The notes beneath the pieces were generated by a model. It was not told where the DNA came from, ran no database searches, and saw only the letters and a list, made by a program, of their open reading frames with translations. From Torreya grandis (lineage: Eukaryota > Streptophyta > Pinopsida > Cupressales > Taxaceae), in the NCBI GenBank assembly GCA_037957365.1, contig JARHVA010000157.1, positions 5,788,501 through 5,852,500 of the forward strand: a DNA stretch of 64,000 nucleotides, given 5' to 3'. How positions within the stretch are numbered: the first letter of the stretch is position 1; each line of letters starts with the position of its first letter. Below, piece by piece: positions 50,070 through 61,613 of this stretch. Position numbers and translations under genes: made by a program.

Positions 50070-50720
50070 AGAATGAGCTATAGATTGAGGATATCCCAGT
50101 GATAGAGATCAGGGAATCTTATGAACTATTTGAAATTATGTTCTACTAGGCTAGAGAGATCAGACAATGGGGGGAAGCACATTAGGTATCCCCTGAGAAA
50201 GCTTGATAGCTAGGGAGGAGGTGGCAAGGGAGTACGGTGTCAACCCTAGCTAAGGCTTCTTAGACTGGACTATGGTCTAGCCATCCCTATTGTCCACCAC
50301 CTTAGGCTTCATAGGCTGAGGAGGGGCCAAAGAGGGCTTCAAACATTCCATAAGGTGCAATATTTGATATGATGGTCAGATGCTTGACAATGAAAGTAAG
50401 TTTTAGGAAATTTGAAGTATACAACTTTATGTGACCATCGAACATCACCTACCTAAATATCAACAAATTCTTTCAGGTCTTTGGAAAGGTCTACCTAAAT
50501 GCAAACCCATTTATTGGGGTGAGAAGAGAACCACTTCGATTTCTCATGGAAAATAATGGGTCCAATGGTTGCACGAATTTAATCCATAAAGGCTCATAGG
50601 TGCATTGACAAGTCAGGAAGGTCAACCCATATGGGGACTCAAAGGGAGGCTTGGTCTATGACCTTGAAATCATGAGACACTTGGACAAATTTGAATGATT
50701 TATCCAAGAATAATCATCAA
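50070..50720 (-). pseudogene. LINE ORF1-type RNA-binding domain (DUF4283) with zinc knuckle, 5' cut
   Basis: The minus-strand translation reads FKVIDQASL, VPIWVDLPDLSMHL, HPNKWVCI then DVRWSHKVVYFKFPKTYFHC and QASDHHIKYC at about 50,420-50,360. This is the second half of a DUF4283 domain and a knuckle in which the first Cys is replaced by Tyr. The N-terminal half is absent because the sequence ends at the chromovirus LTR. In the LINE lifecycle this protein coats the RNA. Confidence 0.6.
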
Positions 50721-51075
50721 TGACAAACTATGAAAGTGCATAAATAAAAAAATCATAAGACTAAGTTACCTCTCAAAGTACAAATCATAAATGAGACAAG
50801 AATTTAAAAGTGGAAATCCAAACGTATCGAAGGAAAATCCACGTGATCTTATTAGAAGGCTTGCAATAAAAATCTCCACAAGTACAAGATTGAATCAAGA
50901 GCACAAGAGAAGAAAAGAGAGAGAGCTATGAGATTCTAGTGAGGAACAGAGGAGAGGAAGGACTCTTTTATAGAGCTAGAGAAGGAGAATGAGAGTTACA
51001 AAGAATCTCATTATTACCTTACAATCCTCCTATGTGTATGTTACTTGTGTCCTAGTCCCTTAGTGTAACATCCTC
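50721..51075 (-). repeat. Chromovirus 3' LTR, main part
   Basis: On the minus strand it contains TATA box CTCTATAAAAGAG (50,963-50,975) and a pyrimidine-rich leader typical of LTR R-U5. The 3' limit at TGTCA (50,721) is an estimate. The start of the LTR lies beyond the inserted 4.2-kb block, at 55,314. Confidence 0.55.
51064..51075. repeat. 12-bp direct repeat, left copy
   Basis: TGTAACATCCTC, identical to 55,308-55,319. Confidence 0.9.
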
Positions 51076-53104
51076 ACTGAGATCTACTTAGAAATATGTG
51101 ATTTAAAAAAAAATTAAATAATGTATACTTTAAATAGATTACATCATAAAAATTTAAGCAGGGAACATATAAAATACTCTAAGTGTGATAACTATAAATG
51201 AAGCATACTTCATCATACATCACTAATCACTATCATCACAAGAAATACATCACAATACAAACATAAAAAGTAATTTCAATTAATCAACCATGGCTAATAC
51301 ATGCCTACATCCACTATTATCAATATATAGTAAGTAATTATAATTCCTTGTGATAATGTTTCAATAATAAACAAAATACAGTGTACATATATAAGATACA
51401 TGGCTCTCCAAAGCATAAGTTCCCTTAACTCTAATATATGCAACAATCTCAAGGGTCATCTCAACAATAGTACTGTTGTGGAGAGTAAAAGCATCATCCG
51501 AGCACTTTTCTACACTAACCATGGATCAATGATCCCCTGCACTAATCCCATTAGAGAATGGACCTCCCTTCATGAATGAGTAGATATTGATAGCACAAGA
51601 ATCTAGACAAACAAGCTAGTACCCGTGTCTTGTATGATTTCTAAAACTAAATATGAAGTGTCTCATGGAAACCCATTCTACTCAAGACATCGCACAAACA
51701 TGTAAATCATACTCATAAATTGACAATTCTCACTAAATATTAATTTGTCCAAAGTTTTTAATAATAATAATGATATAAGGATCAATAAAAATCCATACAC
51801 ACCACTTGATCAGATTACCTTCATTTAGCATTGTGATGCTACTAAGCTAGTGAAGTCTATCTCACTACTTACTCAATATTAGCAATGCGAGATTTGATTA
51901 ACTTAATATAACAAATAGATTCACACAGATTACATCCTATAAGCAATCATGCGAAGCACAAAATAATCTAACAACATACATTTATTCCATCAAATGTATG
52001 AATGAATCTCACATTATATATATCCCATAATAGAAATAATAAATATAGTTTATACCATCTGGATATGACATATTATAGACTCTAATTACCATAATTAATT
52101 TCCAAATATACTACAACCTATGATAACCCATATTATCATAGTCTAGTGTTCTTAATCACAACTACTAATTACCACAACCAGTCATAATAAAGTAGTACAA
52201 ATTAATGGAAACATAAGCTTTTGTTCAAGTAACTAGGCATAATAAAGAAAGCCTCAATTCACATGAAACATATAATATTTTATTCTAGAATTTGCTATAC
52301 TTTCAAGGAGTTGTATGCATGCATCTATAAGATTCTATAACATATTAATCTATAATATAGTTTATAACTACTTATAGAACTATAATCAGAAGTACACACC
52401 CCTATGTATATGTATAAACTAATAGGCACATAAATATCTATATTCACATTAAGCATACGAATATTATTTCATAAGTATGTGGCTTATTATAGTGTTATAT
52501 CCACTCAATGTGTTTGGTTTCCCATGCTATATATGAAAAGTGACCCCAAATCATAAAATGTATCATGATATAATGAAAGACTACGCTTTAGCTAAATATG
52601 TCTCACATGTTTTACCCAAACCATATTATGATATCAATATGCTTATAACTACATATATGCCAGTATAAGAAGCACAACCATTATGATTATTTACATGATA
52701 AGACATAAGATATTAGGTAAACTTATATTATCAGTTTACTTATTATTAGTCACAAGATACAAGCTTTATGCCCATTTAGAGTGATTTACTAATCTTAATC
52801 TTATTTTAGCTATAAGTTGAATTCAACAAGATCACTGACATATATATTATAATTGGATCAAAGTTTTATAACTGCCTACTATTATGATAATATATAATCT
52901 CTACACATATTTCAAACATCCATTTTTTTTATCATTCATAGCTCAATAAAGTGACACATATATAAGAATCCATGATTTTATCTTATATAAAACTAAGAAC
53001 CGTGATAAGGAGAATATAAAAAAGGTTTAAGGATATGGCGCTTAGACATCTATGTCTAATAATTAAGATCTCCTAGTTGCTCTTTGGATTATACAATAAA
53101 TGTT

Positions 53105-53149
<45 letters not shown>

Positions 53150-55027
53150 ATGGATGTATAAATATGGTTTTGTATCACTTTATGTTTGGTTCAACGATTG
53201 GCTTTGTAATTATGATTTATTATTATATGCATATCTTGTATATTGGCGACTTGGTTATGCAGTGATTAAATCTGTTATGCAGTGATTTAACAGTCCAAAA
53301 CCAGTGACATGTGTGATTATTATAGTTAGGAAAATTGGGTGATATGAGTTAGTTGAGTATTGATTTATAACATATTACCTCAATAATTATAATGATTAGA
53401 GAATATTACAGGGTCTGTATGTTAATTTGACATAAACACAGTGAATATCTTGACCCAACGACTTGAATATTTAACCGTTAATATACATTTATATCTTTAT
53501 AAATCAATATTCTATGTGGATCACTTTTATTTTGTATAAGATTTTGTGGACTCTTATATATCCAATACTGTAGATTTATTATAAGAATAATTATTAAGTT
53601 TTCCAATTTTATCTGATAACATTTCAATTCATACTAAGCTCCAATAGCTGACACTAATTAATTAATCACATATATTTCGGAGCTATGAGCTAATATATAC
53701 CATTATATTCAAATATTTGACGTTTTGAGTATGTTTTATACCATGGGATAAGTATTCATTAAATCACAACTATATCTGCTCATTAGTATATCACAGACAA
53801 AAATTATGTGCATTGTTACTAATCTTCAAATGTCTATGTATCGAATAATAAAAAATATTAATCCGCCTTCTATTTCCCATTTTATCATAGTTATATGTCT
53901 CACTAATGAATTTTAGATATCATCATTCCTTCTAAGTATACTATTTATAGTGATCTAGACATTATGATTTGACTCCTATATACTCATATGTAATTATTAA
54001 TATTTCCAAATGCTTCCTTTCAACATATTCAACACCTATTTTAAAGTAACGTTTTTTGTTTACTAAGGTGTGTATATATATAACACTTATTCTAAAACAC
54101 ATTTTCATTTATAGATAGGACCTACTCATTTATATAGGTTATTCACTTTTGACTGTCTATATGCGCTATATATGCCAATATATGCTCAAAGTTTATGTGC
54201 TCTGAATATTATGTATGCATTTGGTTTACAAAACCATTATATGACAAACACACGTACCTAATTAATAATTATATAAACTCTAGCTAAGATATACACCCAT
54301 CATGTACAGATATGTATATAAATTAATAACATGGCCTATCTAGGAGTCTGTATAGTTGTTCTTTCTGCTATTTGTCATCAATTCTCCTTCCTTTTCTTAT
54401 TCTATTATTTGTGTTTCTCCTTCTCCTTTGTGTATCTGTTCTTTCTCATTCTATATGAAAAGGGGTGTAGTTTTTTCTTAAAGATTTTTCTCTTTATTTT
54501 TTTATCTCTTTGTTTTTGTTTCTATTTTTATTTTTATTTTTATCAAGTCTTTCTTTTTTTGTTTTTCATCAAATTAGGATCTTCCATTTCTCTTTATTTA
54601 TTTTTATTTTCTTTTCTTTTTCTCATTTTTTTCTCTTAAAATATTAATTATCATATTTTATTTATTTTAACTCTAATTTTAATAATCCATATGTTTGCTA
54701 ATTGAATTAGCACCTTAATATCATAATAGTTTAATGATAAATCTATTAATCAATAACCCGAATTTAATCTAGTTATAAAATTCATGTCTCTAAAAATATT
54801 TAATGGTTACACATGCAAATTATATAAGACAAATTTTATAAAACCATTTTACTATGCAACTAACATGTGTTATTTAATGTGGTGTGTGTAAAGTTTTAGT
54901 TGGTTTCTTTGTCATCCTCCATCATCTACATTATCCTCTCTAATAATGTTATTCCTCCATCATACTCTAAGATATGAGTTCTCATGTATCAACCTCACAA
55001 CAAGCAGTTAGTTAGACCATAACAACA

Positions 55028-55106
<79 letters not shown>

Positions 55107-55307
55107 TGAAATAATAAATCAACATGATCATAATGTAAATATATACACTATAGCTAACTCATAACAATGTATTCATGTAATCTAAGCAATATCCAACTGT
55201 CTCATAACAACATATATCTCAAAGCTTAGTTAAAAATAAACAAAACAAATTTGTTAACTATAAATATCGATAGATAATCAAATAATTTACTTATCAAGGA
55301 ATCGAGA
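51076..55307. mobile_element. Unidentified 4,232-bp AT-rich insert in the chromovirus LTR
   Basis: Lies between two exact 12-bp copies of TGTAACATCCTC and separates the chromovirus polypurine tract and first bases of the LTR from its TATA-bearing remainder. No recognisable coding, no clear inverted ends, no poly(A) tail. TA runs lie at 53,108-53,147 and 55,030-55,105, and a T-rich stretch at 54,380-54,640. Element class unknown; a non-coding retroposon or DNA transposon derivative are both possible. Confidence 0.5.
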
Positions 55308-55330
55308 TGTAACATCCTCCCCTGCTAAAA
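55308..55330 (-). promoter_or_regulatory. Chromovirus polypurine tract and LTR start
   Basis: Minus strand reads AGCAGGGGAGGA followed by TGTTACA, the normal junction of a plus-strand primer tract and a 3' LTR. The LTR would begin at 55,314. Confidence 0.7.
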
Positions 55331-55429
55331 CTACTCATCATCTCAAATGACTCTTATTCAAACATAAGTTTTTAATTAAAAATATTATTCAGTAGAAAAA
55401 TAACATAGTATAATAGTATCTTATGAAAC

Positions 55430-56900
55430 AAATAAATGTGAAAATATTTTGTAGAACTCATCATAGTCCTTCCAAATAGCATTATCCTTAGAGTATTGGT
55501 CCCACTAGACCTTGCACTATGACATCTCTCTGTTATGCAAACAAATTTTTTGAGTGTCAATTACTCTGATTGGTTCTACCATGACCACCCTGAGATCTCA
55601 AATTTGTAAGGCATTCTAATCCAACACATGTGTAAGATTAACTATATACTTTTTAAGATAAGAAACATGGAAGACATTATGTAATAGAGTTAGGGCTGGT
55701 TGTAATGCAATCCTATACACTACATGATTAGCCACTTCTAACACCTTAAAGGGTCCCACATATCTTAGTGATTTTTTTATTAACTTTCCAAATTTAATCA
55801 AGTTTTTTGTGGCTTAACCCATAAGAACACTTTGTCACCTACTAAAAATTGCCTATATATCCTCTTCATATCAATATAATTCTTTTATCTATCATTGGAT
55901 TCAACCAATCTCTACTCTATTAATCTAACTTGATCTTCTATTTTAAAAAGCATCTCAGGCCCAAAGACTACTCTATCCTCTAACCTATCCCAACTAATTG
56001 ATGTCCTTCATCTTCTTCCATATAGTGCTTCAAATAATGCCATTTTCAAATTTGATTGATATGAGTTGTATGCAAACTCAACTAATGGAAGATAATATTT
56101 TCAATTGTATTGATGATCCATGCAATACATACGGAAGAGATCATTTAACACATAGTTAACTCTCTTAGTTTGACCATCAATCTCTGGGTAATATGTAGTG
56201 TTAAAATTTAGTTGCATATCCAAAGCTAAATTCAGAGTTACCCAAAATCTAGAAGTCATCTTTGAATCATGATTTGAAATGATCTTCTCTGTAAATCCAT
56301 TAAACTTATACCCTTATTTTATGAACCTCTTTGTAAGGGTAGGTGCATCATCTATCAAATGGCCTAGTATAAAATGAACCACTTTAGTTGGTTTATCAAC
56401 AACTACGAAGATCATATCATGTATGTTCTATGACATTCATAAACTTTGAAAAAAGTCCATACTAATTACCTTCCACTTCCATTTTGGTATATCATGTAGA
56501 TATAACAATCCAATCTAATGGACATGCTCATCTTTCACTGGCTGACATTTTAGACAATGTGACACATGGTTTGCTACATCTTTCTTGATTCCCCTACAAA
56601 AATATTATGGTCTAAGCTCTACTATAATTTTGGTTACTCTTAGATGTCCTGAATATGGGGAATTGTGTAGTTAATTTAGCAATGTGCTACACATATTCTC
56701 TCGATGTGACACATATATCCTTCTATTATAACATAAAAGACCATCACTCTCTAATCTGAATCCTTTATACCAAGGATTTTGAGCATTTTCAAATAATTAT
56801 TTTCTAACCTAGTTATAGAATTCATCTATTAGTGAAAATTTAATCACTCAATCCTTAAAAGCACTCCTGATAGTAACCACAAGTACTATGTACCTTTTAC
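55430..56900 (-). pseudogene. Chromovirus integrase and chromodomain, decayed
   Basis: The minus strand carries a zinc-binding/central region around HVSHCLKCQPVKDEH (near 56,560) and WKWKVISMDFFSKF (near 56,470), where the first catalytic Asp of the DDE core sits. Its end is in the segment FGKLIKKSLRYVGPFKVLEV and HNVFHVSYLKKY at 55,795-55,640. A chromodomain-like tail follows at 55,560-55,430, reading WDQYSKDNAIWKDYDEF. The chromodomain is what places this element among the chromoviruses, whose integrase is directed to marked chromatin. Several stops interrupt the region. Confidence 0.75.
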
Positions 56901-56939
56901 GATTTAGGGTATAAGCTACGCTATTTTTTTACCTTTGAT

Positions 56940-58298
56940 ATAGTTGATGTCAAAATCATAATTAGATAAGAAATCATGCCAATGTCTTTGATGAGCATTC
57001 AAATTTGGTTGGGTGAAGATGTACTTGAGTCTCAAATTATCCATCTTGAAATCAAATAGTTTTCCTAACAAGTAATGTCACCAAACTTTCAAAGCATGTA
57101 CAATTACCATAAGTTCTAGGTCATGAGGGGCATAGTTTACCTCATAAGGCTTTATATTCCTTGATTCATAAGCTACCACTACATCATCCTGTATAAGGAC
57201 TCCTTCTATTCCATCTTCCAATGCATTTGTGATCAGTGAAAATTGACCATTGGGGTCTGGAACTCTTAACACTAGTGTCGAATTAAGGCTTCTTTTCAAT
57301 TCCTAAAAAGCTACTTTTCACTTCTCTAACCAGATAAAACTTTGGTTCTTATATTGCAAAGAATTAATTGAATTATCTATATTGGAAAATTTTGAAATGA
57401 AATTCATGTAATAGCCTACTAATCCCATAAAACTTCTTATCTCATGCACATTCTTTAACACCGACCATTCTATAATGGCTCTAATCTTTCTCAGATCTAC
57501 TAAGATACCATCTATAGAGATAATATGTCCCAGATATTTCACTCTCTCTTATAAAAATGTGCACTTAGACAACTTGACATATAGTTTATGCTTCCATAAC
57601 CATTGTAGAACTCTTTCTAGATGTTGAAGGTGCTCCTCTTCATTCTTAGAGTATATAATAATGTCGTCCAAAAAAATAGAAACAAAGTGATCTAGATAAT
57701 CTCTAAACACACTATTTAATAGATTAATGAATGTTACCAGAGCATTTGTCAACACAAATGGTAACACAGTGAACTCATAGTGCCCGTATCGAGTTTTGAA
57801 TGTTGTCTTCAGAATATTCTTATCCCTAATTCTCAGTTGATGGTATCGTGCTCTAATATCAATCTTAAAAAAGATTGTTTCTCCTTGTATTTGATCTAAA
57901 AGACCATCGATACAAGGTAATGGATACATGTTATTGATAGTTACTTTGTTCAACATTCTATAATCAATACAAAGTCAAAATGTACCATCCTTCTTCTTGA
58001 CAAAGACAACTGGTGTACCCCATGGTGACATAGTTGGCCTTAATAACCCCTTAGATATCAATTTCTAAAGTTGAGCCTTCAATTCAACCAACTCATTATT
58101 TATCATCTTGTATGGTGCTTTAGACTATGGTTCTAAACTAGGTATAAGGTCAATAGAAAAATTGAACTCATGTCTAAGAGGCAATATTGGTAATTCTTTC
58201 GAAAACACATCATGAAAATATTTTAAAAATAGGTAATCTTTGAGAGACGGTTCCTTAGGTTCTTCCATTTCATTTATCTTGATGATAAATTATTGGCA
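56940..58298 (-). pseudogene. Chromovirus reverse transcriptase and RNase H, decayed
   Basis: Minus strand: [20 protein letters not shown] then [15 protein letters not shown] near 57,900-57,830; [17 protein letters not shown] near 57,780; [20 protein letters not shown] near 57,680, with the catalytic Asp pair; KYLGHIISIDGILVD near 57,540; RNase [21 protein letters not shown] near 57,230, where the first catalytic Asp is Asn; and [15 protein letters not shown] near 57,100. The family order is complete. Upstream coding reaches 58,298, where the copia insertion begins. Confidence 0.85.
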
Positions 58299-58303
58299 CC
58301 CTT
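58299..58303. repeat. Copia target-site duplication, left
   Basis: CCCTT, repeated at 62,808-62,812. Confidence 0.85.
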
Positions 58304-59500
58304 TGTTAGGTTGTGGAGCTAAAAGCTTCACTGTATGCAAACATGGAGGAGGTTGCTAAGTGTCACAGTCACCGGTGTCAGTCAGGCCAATCGACATCAG
58401 TCAGGGGTGGACAGGAAGCTGCCGACATCGGTCATGGATCGGCTGATGTCGGTCATCTCCAGATAGATAGGAATTGATGTCGGTCGCCTGTGTGGTTCTA
58501 GAACTGTTAGTTACACGAATAATTTGTTTAACGAACTGGTTGTTTGCATGTAAAGACTAATTTTAGTTTTGGAGCTGCGTTTCTAATTATTGTAATTAGA
58601 AGTCTAATTATTATTTACATGGGATCTATATAATAGAGTCATGGGGTTGTATTGTAAAGTGTGCTAGATAGAGAGAGCAAGGTTAGCTCCTTCAGAGGGA
58701 AGAGAGCAAGGTTAGCTCCTCATAGTGCCACAGTGCCAAGTGTGTATGATCAGGTAGATCTGTGGGAGAGAAAGATCTGGTAGAAGATCCACAGGGGTAC
58801 TGGTTGGGAGAATCATAAGGACTTGGTCAGGTAAGGACAAGGGTTCTTCCAGGTGTGTAAGATCTAGGTCAGAAGGTGTGCAAGGCCAGATTGATCTGTG
58901 GTATAGCAAGATCAAGTAGAAGATCTACATGGTAAGTAAGGTCGGTTGATCTGCAGGTGTGTGTGTGTGTGCGAGATCTAGGTTTGCAGGTGTGCAAAAC
59001 TAGGTTGATCTGCAGGTGGCAGCAAGATTAGAGAGATCAGAAACACAACAGGTAGCAAGATCAGGTGAGATCTACTTGGAGTACATGGTGTACTCAGACT
59101 TAGAGTATGTTGAGTACTTGTTGGACTGATAGTATTGTTACTGACTGGTGGACTGGCAGTCTTGTTACTGACTAGTAGAGGTGAACAACAACTCTATGTT
59201 TGAGTTGTTTGTTGTGACCGTAATTGAGAGAGAACTCTTGAGGGAGATTATTGTATGCCCTAGAGGTGTGAGAGCCCTAGAGGTGTGGGAAGAAGAGTAT
59301 GACTTTTTTATTGTATATTTCCTTCTAGAAGAGTATTAATACAATTGGGTATTGTCTCTCATATTCTGTGTTGTTTTTTATTTCTAGTTACTTGTTACTT
59401 CTAGTTAAATTTCGTGTTTAGTTACTTATACAAGGTAATCAATTGTGCTCCTAATCTTGACAGTGGAATCAGAGCTGTTTGTTGTTCTAGATTCTTGACA
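58304..59500 (+). repeat. Copia 5' LTR (1197 bp)
   Basis: U3 (58,370-58,490) carries repeated GACATCGGTCA-type motifs. TATA box CTATATAATAG at 58,626-58,636. The downstream R-U5 is dense in GATC words between 58,745 and 59,075. It differs from the 3' LTR mostly by transitions. Confidence 0.92.
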
Positions 59501-59502
59501 AG

Positions 59503-59514
59503 TGGTATCAGAGC
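59503..59514 (+). promoter_or_regulatory. Copia primer-binding site
   Basis: TGGTATCAGAGC, complementary to the 3' end of initiator tRNA-Met, two bases after the 5' LTR. Confidence 0.92.
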
Positions 59515-59588
59515 GAGGTTGCAGAGAGTAGGTTAGTGTTTGATTACAGATCACTCTCAGGGGTTTTTGATTGAGTGAGAGTATAGCA

Positions 59589-60220
59589 ATGGCAGAAGAA
59601 AGTAAGCTAAGAATGGAGGAATTCAAAAGAAAGAATGATCAATTACAGAATTATGGAAAGAAAGAGCAGGTAAAGAAAGATTTCTAGTTGGTTGAAGATC
59701 AGCATGAAGGAAATAAAGAAGCAGATGTTGCAGGGATTGTTGCACAGGATGCTCTTGTATGTTCCTTGGATAAAGTAGAATCTTAGTTTATAGATTCTGT
59801 TGCCTCTTTCCATGCAGCCCCAAATAGAGTATTTTTCCATGTTAAGGTCCATGGAGACTTTGGAAAGATTTATTTAGGGGTTGGCGAGCCTTGTCAAAGT
59901 ATTGGGAAAGGGAAAGTGCAGTTGAAATTGCAGACGATCAACACATGGGTGTTGAAGAAGGTCATGCAGGTCCCAGTCTTGAAGATGAGGCTAATTTCTT
60001 CAAGAAAGTTGGGTGATGAGGGATGCACAGTAACTCTCACAGTGGATGCACTTGAATTAGCATGTGGTAAGAAAGTAGGTATTCTTTATCTATCTACTTG
60101 TATTACTGATTCTCTTTCTATTGCAAAGATGTGGCTTTGTAGGCTTGGTCACATGAGTAAGAAGGAGATACATGTTCTTAAGAGGAAGTCAGATGTCTTT
60201 GACAAACTTAAGAACTAGAA
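59589..60220 (+). pseudogene. Copia gag start, protease and GAG-pre-integrase remnant
   Basis: Begins MAEESKLRMEEFKRKN at 59,589 and is stopped after about 30 codons. The frame then resumes with a protease region: FIDSVASFHAAPN (about 59,790-59,830), where the active-site Asp-Ser-Gly has Val instead of Gly, then VHGDFGKIYLGVGEP and SRKLGDEGCTVTL. It ends with the GAG-pre-integrase segment WLCRLGHMSKKEIHVLKRKS near 60,130-60,190. Most of Gag, including the zinc knuckle, is missing between 59,680 and 59,700. It cannot make active protease. Confidence 0.72.
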
Positions 60221-60354
60221 AGCCTTGGTGTTCATGGAGGAGATGATGGACAGAGATCAGTTAAAGGGGTTGAATATTTTTGAGCAGGGCAGTTTGGACA
60301 GGGTTTTAATCCAAAGTGAGCTCACGGGTAAAAAGTCATCACTCATAGGAAAAC

Positions 60355-60560
60355 ACAGTTACCGACATCAGTCAGGTGGAACTGATGTCAAACAGGCAGG
60401 TATTGACATCGGTCATGTGCAAATTAGAGTCGATGGTGTCAGGCAGGTGGTGACTGACATTGGTCAGGGAACTGGCGTCAATGACCAGGTGGACATCGAC
60501 ATCGATCAGGGAACTGACATTGGCGATTAGGTGGATTTGACATCGATCGGGTGCAGACCA
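60355..60560 (+). repeat. GACATCGGTCA motif array in the copia interior
   Basis: About eight loosely spaced copies of GACATCGGTCAGG-like words, such as GACATCAGTCAGG, GACATCGGTCATG and GACATTGGTCAGG. The same words occur in U3 of both LTRs. It lies where the integrase domain should be encoded. Confidence 0.8.
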
Positions 60561-60908
60561 GGGTCGACTAGGGAATGGATTTTAGGTAGACAACAAGCTG
60601 TCAAGGATTCTCAAATGCCCATGTGGAAGACTGAAAGGGTAAGTACGCTTCAAATTCATTATTTGCCTTCTTTATACTTGTTGCTCACTGTAGATCAGGT
60701 AGGATCCAGGAAATAGTGGGAGCATGGCATGAATTCTTTAGAAGAGAACCAAACAGAAGATTTGGTAGAGTTGCTAGCTGGGATAAAAGCACTGAAAGAT
60801 GAATGGATTCCTTGGTTAAAGAAGAGAGAGAATGGACACGTGAGATGGAAGGCCAGGTCATATGGTCTTGTGCAAGCTCTAGGATAGTGGTACAGGTTTG
60901 ACAGGTGT

Positions 60909-61526
60909 ATGATAAAGCATGGCTTTAGTCAATGTCATTGTAACCATTGTGTTTGTTTTACCAGGTTGGATAATGGTCGTGATATTATCCTGTTACTGTA
61001 TGTGGATGATGTGCTTATTGTAGGTTCACACATGCAGGGTTTTGTTGAGCTAAAGGTAAAGTTAGTTCAGTGGTATGCCAGGAAGGATTTAGGAGGAGCA
61101 AAATTCTTTGGCATGAGTTTTTCTAGAGACATGAAAGGTCACAGGTTTATTTTGTCTCCAGATGATTGTGTGAATAAGGTAGTGGTGATGTTTGATATGC
61201 AGGATGCAGAATCAGTTAGCACACCTATGGATAGACATTTCACAGAATAGTGTCCCAATTCACATGATGAGGTTAAGTACATGTGTACTAGACCTATTTT
61301 TTCCCTAATAGTGGGTGTTGTTAGCAAGTTTGGGGCCAATTTGAGAAAGAAGCATTGGAGAGCAGTTCAGTGCATTCTCAGGTATATGAGAGGGACCAGC
61401 AGTAGGTATACATGCGATGCAGGGTCAGGCACTTCTCTACATGGGTATGTAGATTCAGATGTGGTAGGGGACTTGGATGACATGCGTAGCACCATAGGAT
61501 GTGTGGTGGTTGGTCTTCAAAATTGA
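60909..61526 (+). pseudogene. Copia reverse transcriptase (3' part) and RNase H remnant
   Basis: Begins mid-domain with IKHGFSQCHCNHCVC, then DIILLLYVDDVLIVGS at about 60,980-61,030, which keeps the Tyr-x-Asp-Asp active site, then LGGAKFFGMSFSRD near 61,100. After a stop at 61,248 it continues AVQCILRYMRGTSSRYTC near 61,360 and GYVDSDVVGDLDDMRSTIGC near 61,445-61,500, the RNase H start. The N-terminal fingers and palm are deleted. At least one in-frame stop is present. Confidence 0.82.
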
Positions 61527-61602
61527 ACTTAAAGAGGGATACAAGTCAAAAAACAAATTAGATGATGTACAGGTACAGGTACAGGTGCAACTATTTATCT
61601 CT

Positions 61603-61613
61603 AAGTGGGAGAT
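61603..61613 (+). promoter_or_regulatory. Copia polypurine tract
   Basis: AAGTGGGAGAT directly before the 3' LTR. Confidence 0.85.

Larger units (their letters stand above)
45720..50720 (-). mobile_element. LINE (L1-type non-LTR retrotransposon), nearly complete but dead
   Basis: Minus strand, about 5 kb: part of the ORF1-type RNA-binding domain at 50,640-50,360, endonuclease at 50,060-49,160, reverse transcriptase at about 48,700-47,850, a downstream conserved region at 47,604-47,311, zf-RVT at 46,587-46,405, and a 3' region to about 45,720. The 5' end is missing where it meets the chromovirus LTR. Confidence 0.8.

Noticed and set aside
54331..54639. Phe/Leu-rich frame that looks like a membrane protein
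   Set aside because: Translation of a T-rich low-complexity tract in a non-coding insert.
50721..55314. A single chromovirus LTR of about 4.6 kb
   Set aside because: The exact 12-bp repeat and the normal LTR size left after removing the block favour an insertion; kept only as the refuting alternative.
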